Source: DAIDKA01 sp035485475
GTDB lineage: Bacteria; Pseudomonadota; Gammaproteobacteria; Steroidobacterales; Steroidobacteraceae
Length of the DNA: 8,111 bases
Assembly (NCBI GenBank): GCA_035485475.1
Contig: DATHOA010000260.1
Span: 1-8,111, forward strand
Reading direction: 5' to 3'
The notes below the pieces were generated by a model that was given only the letters and a program-made list of their open reading frames with translations, searched no databases and was not told the origin of the DNA. Each line of letters opens with the position of its first letter. Within the stretch, counting starts at the first letter, position 1. A program made the position numbers and the translations under genes. Shown piece after piece: positions 1-5,089 of the stretch.

Positions 1-1794
1 GACGTTGATTTCAGCAGCATCGGCACCGTCGGCACCCTGTACGACATGGATCAGATCGAAGTATTGCGCGGTCCGCAGGGCACCCGCTACGGGGCGAATG
101 CGCTGGGCGGGCTCATCGCCATGCAAAGCGCCGCACCGGCCGACGAATTTGGTGCGCGCGTGGACCTAAGCGGCGGCGACTACGATACCCGCTCCTATGG
201 TGCCATGGTCACCGGCCCGGTCACGGCGCTGGATTCGAGTTTCCGGATCGCGGTACAGCAGTACTCCAGCGATGGTTTCTATCGCAACGAATACCTTGGA
301 CGCAACAGCACGGACGGTGATGACGAGCTCACCGTCCGCGCCCGCTGGCGCCTGCAACCCTCGGATGACCTGCGCATCGATCTGACTGTGTTCGACATCC
401 GCGTCAACGATGGCTACGACGCCTGGGATCTGGCCAACAACCGTACCACGCAGAGCGATCAGCCGGGTCAGGACGGCCAGGACTCCGCGGCGTCGTCGCT
501 GAAAGTCACCTACGCTGGACTGGGGCCCACCACGCTCACCTTCATCGGTACTTTCGCCAATTCCCACATTCGCTATTCGTTTGATTCGGATTTCGGCAAT
601 CCCATCCTGTGGGCACCGATCACCGATGAGTATTCCGACTCGCAGGTGCGCGAACGGCGCACCCACACTCTGGAGGCGCGTCTGGCCAATACCACACCGG
701 CGACGGTGAACTGGCTGGTGGGGGTCTATACGCTGAATCTGTGGGAAAGCCTGGATGACACCGCGCCGGGCTTGTATGCCGATCCCAGTAATCCGCAGAA
801 CGATCTGCAGTCGCAGCTGATCACGGACAGTCATTTTCATTCCGTCAATTCCGCGATCTTCGGTGCGCTGGATGGCGCGCTGGGCCCGCGCTGGCACTGG
901 AACCTCGGCGCCCGGGCGGAACGGCGCACGGCGGACTATCACGATGTGACCAATGATCTGGATAATCCGGATCCGCTCTACCATGACTTCGCGCCAGTGA
1001 ATCATCTGTGGGGCGGCAATGCTTCGCTGGAGTACCAGGTGGCGGCTCTCCAGAATCTGTATGTGAACGTGGGGCGTGGCTACAAGGCGGGCGGTTTCAA
1101 CCTAGGGCTGGATTTGCCCGCCAACCAGATCCAATACCAGCCGGAGTCCGACGTCAATTTCGAAACCGGCTACAAGGCGGACCTGTTTGCACACCGGCTG
1201 CGTGTGGATGCGGACGTGTTCTACACCCACCGCACGGGCTTGCAGCTGCAGACCGGGGAACAGGTGGTGCCGAATGATCCCACGACCTTCGTGCTGTACA
1301 ACGTCAATGCACCCAGTGGCCGCAACTACGGTTTCGAGTCGGACCTTGCCTGGACGCCGGTGGATATCATCGAGCTGGGTGCCTCCATGGGCGCGCTCAA
1401 CTCCAGCTACCACGGTCTGACCCTGGATGGCGCGGTGCTACCGGACCGAGCCTTGCCGCATGCGCCCAGCTGGCAAGGTTCGGTGTCGGGAACACTGCAT
1501 GCGCGCGCGGGTCTGTATCTGCGGGCCGACATCACCGGACGCGGCAGCTTCTACTATGATCTACCGGCGCTCGACCCATACACCAGCCATGCCTATGTGC
1601 TGTTGAATCTGAAGGCCGGCGTGATCCGCGATCGTTGGTCGGCGGATGTCTGGGTGCGCAACGTCACGGATCGCAACTATGCCGTGCGCGGCTTCTATTT
1701 TGCAGATGTACCGCCGAACTTTCCCTACCAGCAGTTCGTGCAGCTGGGCGCGCCACGTCAATTCGGTGCGACCCTGTCCTACGCCTTCAATTGA
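1..1794 (+). CDS. TonB-dependent outer-membrane receptor, 3' part (N-terminus outside window)
   Basis: The reading frame is open from base 1 to a TGA at 1792-1794, giving 597 visible residues. The first ATG in frame (46) lies inside the plug domain, so the true start, signal peptide and TonB box are beyond the left edge. The fragment opens with the end of the plug, including the hallmark IEVLRGPQGTRYGANALGG (about bases 55-114). It continues through a long aromatic-rich beta-barrel with typical receptor strands: GRGYKAGGFN near 1075-1104 and RNVTDRNYAVRGFYF near 1657-1701. It ends in a beta-strand finishing YAFN, close to the usual terminal aromatic residue of outer-membrane proteins. Such receptors take up scarce ligands using energy from TonB-ExbBD. 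The substrate cannot be read from the barrel. The downstream thiamine-type genes, starting 17 bp after the stop, suggest thiamine or a derivative. Family assignment is very secure; the ligand is inference. Confidence 0.95.
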   Translation, partial: DVDFSSIGTVGTLYDMDQIEVLRGPQGTRYGANALGGLIAMQSAAPADEFGARVDLSGGDYDTRSYGAMVTGPVTALDSSFRIAVQQYSSDGFYRNEYLGRNSTDGDDELTVRARWRLQPSDDLRIDLTVFDIRVNDGYDAWDLANNRTTQSDQPGQDGQDSAASSLKVTYAGLGPTTLTFIGTFANSHIRYSFDSDFGNPILWAPITDEYSDSQVRERRTHTLEARLANTTPATVNWLVGVYTLNLWESLDDTAPGLYADPSNPQNDLQSQLITDSHFHSVNSAIFGALDGALGPRWHWNLGARAERRTADYHDVTNDLDNPDPLYHDFAPVNHLWGGNASLEYQVAALQNLYVNVGRGYKAGGFNLGLDLPANQIQYQPESDVNFETGYKADLFAHRLRVDADVFYTHRTGLQLQTGEQVVPNDPTTFVLYNVNAPSGRNYGFESDLAWTPVDIIELGASMGALNSSYHGLTLDGAVLPDRALPHAPSWQGSVSGTLHARAGLYLRADITGRGSFYYDLPALDPYTSHAYVLLNLKAGVIRDRWSADVWVRNVTDRNYAVRGFYFADVPPNFPYQQFVQLGAPRQFGATLSYAFN

Positions 1795-1796
1795 GC

Positions 1797-1804
1797 AAAA
1801 GGGG
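1797..1804 (+). promoter_or_regulatory. Ribosome binding site of the YkoF-like gene
   Basis: The purine run AAAAGGGG ends 7 nt before the ATG at 1812. It lies in the 17-bp gap after the receptor stop codon. It supports 1812 as the start of the small downstream gene rather than the upstream extension of that frame, which would run deep into the receptor gene. The gap is too short for a separate promoter plus leader, so the receptor and downstream genes are probably co-transcribed. Confidence 0.6.
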
Positions 1805-1811
1805 CACTCCC

Positions 1812-2072
1812 ATGGATATCGCCGTTGAGCTGAGCCTGTACCCACTGGAGCCGGACCGGGTGCCGAAGATCAAGGACTTCATCGATCGCTTGAACACCGC
1901 CGGTGGTGTGCGTGTGATCACCAACAGCCTCAGTACCCAGGTGGTGGGGCCCTTCGATCTGGTGTTCGCCGCGCTGGCGCACGAGATCCGCACCACCTTC
2001 GGACAGGTGGACAAGTCCGTGGTGGTCATGAAAATCATCGGACCATTGACGGATTCGGGCCTGATCCGGTGA
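1812..2072 (+). CDS. YkoF/MTH1187-family thiamine-binding-like protein
   Basis: An 86-residue protein starting at ATG 1812 behind a good ribosome binding site. The sequence has the alternating strand-helix-strand-strand-helix-strand pattern of the small ferredoxin-like thiamine-binding (YkoF / UPF0045, MTH1187) domain. It opens with MDIAVELSLYPL; the middle has an IKDFIDRLN helix and a VRVITNSLSTQVVGPFDLV strand pair; and it ends in a KSVVVMKI strand. Bacillus YkoF has two such domains and binds the hydroxymethylpyrimidine part of thiamine; this one has a single domain. There is no signal peptide or membrane segment, so it should be cytoplasmic. Its stop TGA (2070-2072) overlaps the ATG of the transporter gene. 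The neighbouring PnuC-family and kinase genes support a thiamine role. The family call is by pattern recognition; ligand binding and exact function are inferred. Confidence 0.75.
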   Translation: MDIAVELSLYPLEPDRVPKIKDFIDRLNTAGGVRVITNSLSTQVVGPFDLVFAALAHEIRTTFGQVDKSVVVMKIIGPLTDSGLIR

Positions 2073-2683
2073 TGACGGCGATCATCGCGGCACTGCAGGC
2101 GATGTCCATGGCCGAGGTGATCGCGGTGATCCTTGGCGTGGCCTACCTGGTGCTGGCCGTCAAGCGCAGCCGTTGGTGCTGGGTGGCCGGTGGCATCAGC
2201 TCGGCCATCGTCATCTGGCTGTCGGCGCACAAGGGGCTGCCAATGCAGGCTGGCCTCAACGTCTACTACGTGGTCGTTTCCGTCTACGGGTACTGGCGCT
2301 GGACCGACGCACAGATTCCACGCCCGGCGGTGTCGCTGCTGCCGCTGCGCTGGCATGTGATGGGGACCGTTGCGGTGGTGCTGGTCAGTGTTCTTACCGC
2401 GCAATACCTGGTCCGCGAGACCCAGGCCGCGTGGCCTTATCTCGACTCGCTCACGACCTGGGGAAGCCTGTTCACGACCTGGCTGGTGGCGCGCGTGAAG
2501 CTGGAGAACTGGGCGTACTGGTTTGTCATTGATGCCGTCGAGGCATTCCTGTTCTTCGAACAGAAGCTGTATCTGCTGGGTCTGATGACGGCAGCGACGC
2601 TGCTCGTCATCATCGTCGGGCATCGATCCTGGTGGCGTACATGGCGCGAGCAGACGGCCGCTGTGGCGGCGGTTGGGGCGTGA
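2072..2683 (+). CDS. pnuT: PnuC-family vitamin transporter, probably thiamine-type (PnuT)
   Basis: A 203-residue integral inner-membrane protein with about seven hydrophobic segments. Family signatures are the RWCW motif (residues 34-37), LNVYYVVVSVYGYWRW (62-77) and ENWAYWFVIDAVEAFLFF (145-162), followed by EQKLYLLGLM. PnuC proteins are SWEET-like facilitators: the substrate equilibrates across the membrane and is trapped by phosphorylation inside. PnuC itself carries nicotinamide riboside, PnuT thiamine and PnuX riboflavin. I prefer the thiamine form because a YkoF-like gene lies just upstream and an APH-fold kinase just downstream. No nicotinamide riboside kinase of NadR/Nrk type is visible. 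The ATG at 2072 shares one base with the upstream stop (TGATG). A GTG at 2069 would add one residue. The 3' end overlaps the next start (GTGA, 2680-2683). PnuC family is near certain; thiamine specificity is inferred. Confidence 0.88.
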   Translation: MTAIIAALQAMSMAEVIAVILGVAYLVLAVKRSRWCWVAGGISSAIVIWLSAHKGLPMQAGLNVYYVVVSVYGYWRWTDAQIPRPAVSLLPLRWHVMGTVAVVLVSVLTAQYLVRETQAAWPYLDSLTTWGSLFTTWLVARVKLENWAYWFVIDAVEAFLFFEQKLYLLGLMTAATLLVIIVGHRSWWRTWREQTAAVAAVGA

Positions 2684-3510
2684 ATCTTCCAAGCGGTGCG
2701 GCCTGGCAGGAGGCCTTGGGGCAGGTGCCGGGTGCTGCTTCGGATGCCGAAATTCAGGTACAGGCGCTCTCCGGCGGCACGACCAACGCCACCTTCCGGG
2801 TCCAGACGCGGGCGGGACGGTTCGTGGTGCGCCTGCATGAGGCCGCTGCCCTGGATCTTGGCGTGGACCGCAAACGTGAAGCGCTGCTGCACGCCACCGC
2901 GGCCGCGGCCGGTCTCGCCAGCCGCGTTGTGGCCGCGGATCCCGCCGGGCGCTATCTCATCACCGAATTCCTGGAGGGTGCGCCCTGGCGGGCCGCGGAC
3001 TTTGCCGATGAGCGTCGGCTGTGGGCACTTGCGCAGACCTTGCGTGAACTGCACGCGCTGCCGGCACCGGAAGGTTCGCGGCTTGAGCTGCGCGCGCTCC
3101 TGGAGCACCACCTGGCCCAGATCGCCGCGCAGGATGCCGCGGCGCTGCAGGAGCTGCGGCCGCAGGTGGCGCGGGCCGTGGGGATCCTGGCGCGCGAGGC
3201 GGATGCGGATCGTCCCGCATGCATCGTCCACGGCGATCTGAGTCACGCGAATGTGATCGGCGCCGGCCGGCCGCGGCTCATTGACTGGGAATATGCCGCG
3301 GTCGCGGACCCGCTGATGGATCTTGCATGCCTGGTGGCCTATTACCCGCCGGTGCTGGTCCACGGAACGGCATTGCTGCGGCGTAGTGGCCTGCCCGGGT
3401 CGGTGACGCTGCCGGTACTCGAAGATCTGGCCGGGGTCTACCGACTTTTGTCGAATCTATGGTACCGGCGCCTGGAGCTTGCCCGGCGCCACCCGCCACC
3501 GGCACACTAG
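2680..3510 (+). CDS. APH/choline-kinase-family kinase, probable thiamine kinase
   Basis: A 276-residue cytoplasmic kinase when started at the GTG at 2680, which overlaps the transporter stop as GTGA. A GTG at 2632 is in frame but would overlap the transporter by more than 50 nt and add a low-complexity tail, so I rejected it. Visible elements are a glycine-rich nucleotide loop SGGTTNATF (31-39), the beta-3 strand FVVRLH (48-53) with Arg where the ATP-contacting Lys often sits, the catalytic loop HGDLSHAN (184-191) and the metal-binding IDWEYA (201-206). These are the Brenner/phosphotransferase motifs shared by ThiK, choline kinases and aminoglycoside kinases. Length is close to E. coli ThiK. 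With PnuC- and YkoF-family neighbours, thiamine phosphorylation (metabolic trapping feeding thiamine diphosphate synthesis) is the best guess. Choline or another small alcohol remains possible. Confidence 0.85.
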   Translation: MNLPSGAAWQEALGQVPGAASDAEIQVQALSGGTTNATFRVQTRAGRFVVRLHEAAALDLGVDRKREALLHATAAAAGLASRVVAADPAGRYLITEFLEGAPWRAADFADERRLWALAQTLRELHALPAPEGSRLELRALLEHHLAQIAAQDAAALQELRPQVARAVGILAREADADRPACIVHGDLSHANVIGAGRPRLIDWEYAAVADPLMDLACLVAYYPPVLVHGTALLRRSGLPGSVTLPVLEDLAGVYRLLSNLWYRRLELARRHPPPAH

Positions 3511-3536
3511 CCGCTTTCCCCCAAGTGAGCGGATTC

Positions 3537-3851
3537 ATGCCTTTGCTGCGAGTGGTTGATCGGGACGGAGTGGAACATCAGGTTGAGGCGAAGAAGGGCC
3601 TAAAAGTCATGGAAACACTGCGCGACCTGGAGTATGGCGTGGCGGCAATCTGCGGTGGCATGTGTTCGTGCGCGACCTGTCACGTCTATGTTGATCCGGA
3701 GTGGACCGGGAAGCTGCCCGCGGCGATGTCCGATGAGCGCGAACTGCTGGCGGACCTGGCGCACCGCGAACCCAATTCGCGCCTGTCCTGCCAGATTGAA
3801 TTCACCGATGCGCTGGCCGGGCTGCGCGTGACGATTGCGCCCGACGAATGA
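3537..3851 (+). CDS. [2Fe-2S] ferredoxin, adrenodoxin/putidaredoxin type
   Basis: A 104-residue soluble electron carrier. Its cluster ligands follow the vertebrate-type pattern C-x5-C-x2-C-x36-C at Cys39, Cys45, Cys48 and Cys85. The core CGGMCSCATCHVYVDPEW and the late NSRLSCQIEF are very close to putidaredoxin-like and FdxB-like proteins. A fifth cysteine, Cys43, sits inside the loop. Such ferredoxins accept electrons from an FAD-dependent reductase and pass them to P450s or other oxygenases, or serve Fe-S assembly. No P450, reductase or isc gene is in the window, so the partner is unknown. ATG 3537 is chosen because AGTGAG lies just upstream and the protein then begins with the first beta strand. 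A GTG at 3525 would add four residues. It follows the kinase by 26 bp and its stop overlaps the next start (ATGA). Confidence 0.92.
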   Translation: MPLLRVVDRDGVEHQVEAKKGLKVMETLRDLEYGVAAICGGMCSCATCHVYVDPEWTGKLPAAMSDERELLADLAHREPNSRLSCQIEFTDALAGLRVTIAPDE

Positions 3852-4279
3852 ACTGGGTACTCACATTGCTGTTTCTCGCGGGTGCCGTGCTGCTCGGGCG
3901 CATCTATTACGGCATCCGCAAGATGAAAGAAAGGACGGTGAAGGACTGGGACGAGCGCCTGATCGATCGGCTGCGCAAATCCGGGTCGGACCCCTTTTCG
4001 CCTCATGAAGTGGATTTCTTCATGGCGATGCCCTCGGAGGCGGCCGGGCACGCCGTGGCCGCGACACTCGAAGCCGAAGGCTATCGGGTGGATGTGAAAG
4101 CGGCACCGGACAATCCCGCCGCTCATCCCTTCAGCCTGCACGCCACCAAGTCAATGCGGCTGTCGGTGCCCGGGATGCACGAACTGACCAAGCGGTTCCA
4201 GGAACTGGCCAAGGCCAACGGTGGCCACTATGACGGCTGGTCCGCAGCCGTCGTGCCGAAAAGCCCGCACAGCCCTTAG
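3848..4279 (+). CDS. Membrane-anchored RraB-domain protein (RNase E inhibitor family)
   Basis: A 143-residue protein. The N-terminus (about residues 3-17, WVLTLLFLAGAVLLG) is a single hydrophobic segment followed by a basic stretch, RKMKERTVKDWDERL. From about residue 52 the rest matches the RraB fold: HEVDFFMAMPSEAAGHAVAA (53-72), LEAEGYRVDV (74-83), then a helix and the terminal signature NGGHYDGW (124-131), equivalent to the GGxYDGWE-like motif of RraB. RraB binds and restrains RNase E in E. coli. That protein lacks a membrane segment, so this is a variant rather than a clear orthologue, and I give no symbol. The start ATG overlaps the ferredoxin stop by 4 nt. Its stop overlaps the convergent gpmA stop. 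Domain call is good; the RNase E role is inferred from the family. Confidence 0.8.
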   Translation: MNWVLTLLFLAGAVLLGRIYYGIRKMKERTVKDWDERLIDRLRKSGSDPFSPHEVDFFMAMPSEAAGHAVAATLEAEGYRVDVKAAPDNPAAHPFSLHATKSMRLSVPGMHELTKRFQELAKANGGHYDGWSAAVVPKSPHSP

Positions 4280-4289
4280 CGCTTTTCGG
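4256..4289. terminator. Candidate bidirectional terminator at the convergent gene ends
   Basis: A perfect 9-bp inverted repeat, CCGAAAAGC (4256-4264) and GCTTTTCGG (4281-4289), is separated by a 16-nt loop holding both stop codons. In either direction the RNA has an A-rich left arm and a GCUUUU right arm. This resembles short bidirectional hairpins found between convergent genes. One arm encodes the last residues of the RraB-like protein and the other the end of phosphoglycerate mutase. There is no long U-tract after the stem, so efficiency may be modest. The repeat itself is seen directly; terminator function is inferred. Confidence 0.5.
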
Positions 4290-5025
4290 TCTGACGCCGC
4301 ACCGCTTCCGCAGCGGCCGCGATCGCCGCGGGGTCTCCCAGGTAGCGGCTTGCAAGCGGCGCGAGTTGCGCGTCCAGTTCGTACACCAATGGCACACCGG
4401 TCGGAATATTCAGCTCGACGATATCCGCTTCGGAGCGGTTGTCCAGCATCTTCACCATGGCGCGCAGGCTGTTGCCATGCGCTGTCACCAGCACATTGCG
4501 GCCGGCGAGCAGTTCCGGCGCAATGCGCTGGTTCCAGAACGGGAGCACGCGCGCGAGCGTGTCCTTGAGTGACTCCGTGGCCGGCAGCAGCGCCGGATCG
4601 ACGTCGTGGTAGCGCGGGTCGTGACGGGGGTGGCGCGGATCATCCAGCGCCAGCGCCGGCGGCGGAACGTCGTAGCTGCGACGCCAGATGAGCACCTGTG
4701 CCGCGCCATGCCTTTCCACCGTCTGCGCCTTGTTCAGGCCCTGCAGTGCGCCGTAGTGGCGTTCGTTCAGACGCCAGCTGCGTTCCACCGGAACCCACAT
4801 ACGATCGGTTTCATCCAGGATGAACCACAGCGTGCGAATGGCGCGCTTCAACACGGAGGTGAAGGCCAGATCGATGGTCAGCTTTTCGGCGAGGATCTGT
4901 TGGCCGGCGCTGCGGGCTTCCGTGCGGCCTTGCTCGGAGAGGTCGACGTCGTGCCAGCCGGTGAACAGGTTCTCGACGTTCCAGGTGCTCTGGCCGTGGC
5001 GGACCAGAATGAGTTTTCCAGGCAC
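4276..5025 (-). CDS. gpmA: 2,3-bisphosphoglycerate-dependent phosphoglycerate mutase
   Basis: A 249-residue cytoplasmic glycolytic/gluconeogenic enzyme interconverting 3- and 2-phosphoglycerate through a phosphohistidine. All active-site landmarks are present: LVRHGQSTWN with phospho-accepting His10, Arg61 in the SVLKRAIRT segment, NERHYGALQGLNK with Glu88, the Arg115-Arg116 pair, and VTAHGNSLRAM with His183. Length is the normal 247-250 of the family, so it is not a short cobC-type phosphatase. The start is a GTG (5023-5025) preceded by a GGAGG sequence 9 nt upstream. It lies 64 bp downstream of the glutamate dehydrogenase stop on the same strand. Its own stop overlaps the convergent RraB-like gene by 4 nt. 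The C-terminus after residue 230 is an alanine-rich helix. Identification is secure. Confidence 0.97.
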   Translation of the reverse strand: MPGKLILVRHGQSTWNVENLFTGWHDVDLSEQGRTEARSAGQQILAEKLTIDLAFTSVLKRAIRTLWFILDETDRMWVPVERSWRLNERHYGALQGLNKAQTVERHGAAQVLIWRRSYDVPPPALALDDPRHPRHDPRYHDVDPALLPATESLKDTLARVLPFWNQRIAPELLAGRNVLVTAHGNSLRAMVKMLDNRSEADIVELNIPTGVPLVYELDAQLAPLASRYLGDPAAIAAAAEAVRRQTEKR

Positions 5026-5034
5026 GTGTGCGGG

Positions 5035-5039
5035 CCTCC
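5035..5039 (-). promoter_or_regulatory. Ribosome binding site of gpmA
   Basis: On the minus strand this reads GGAGG, 9 nt before a GTG start. It decides the start of gpmA, because the codon is GTG rather than ATG and the resulting N-terminus, MPGKLILVRHG, aligns with the family start. Confidence 0.7.
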
Positions 5040-5059
5040 GGCCAGATTAGTTGTTTGTC

Positions 5060-5085
5060 CGCTACTGTAGCGCAGCGGCGCTGCG
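5060..5085. repeat. Two abutting short palindromes in the gdh-gpmA spacer
   Basis: CGCTACtGTAGCG (5060-5072) is a 6+1+6 palindrome, and CGCAGCGgCGCTGCG (5071-5085) is a 7+1+7 palindrome that overlaps it by 2 nt. They occupy most of the first 30 bp after the glutamate dehydrogenase stop. In RNA they could form mutually constraining hairpins. No U-tract follows either, so they are not a classical intrinsic terminator. They could be a protein-binding site, a weak terminator or an RNA-stability element between the two genes. The symmetry is directly visible; function is unknown. Confidence 0.5.
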
Positions 5086-5089
5086 GGCG

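Noticed and set aside
1..45. TPP riboswitch at the left edge
   Set aside because: These bases are in-frame coding sequence of the receptor plug domain. Any riboswitch would lie further upstream, outside the window.
166..1005. A 279-codon minus-strand frame within the receptor gene
   Set aside because: It is antisense to a beta-barrel with clear family motifs, and its translation is Arg/Ile-rich with no domain.
2632..2679. Earlier GTG start for the kinase at 2632
   Set aside because: It would overlap the transporter by 52 nt and add a Gly/Arg-rich tail. GTG 2680 gives the GTGA overlap and a normal family length.
2069..2683. Nicotinamide riboside transporter PnuC for NAD salvage
   Set aside because: Not excluded by the protein alone. 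The neighbouring YkoF-like and APH-fold kinase genes fit thiamine better, and no NadR or Nrk-type kinase is present.
1787..3363. Two long minus-strand frames (1787-2692 and 2437-3363) opposite the YkoF-like, transporter and kinase genes
   Set aside because: They lie opposite clearly identified genes with overlapping starts and stops, are low-complexity and Arg/His/Pro-rich, and show no family motif.
5044..5072. Possible gpmA promoter, with TAATCT at 5044-5049 on the minus strand as the -10 box
   Set aside because: Nothing resembling TTGACA lies 16-18 bp upstream; that space is taken by the palindromes.
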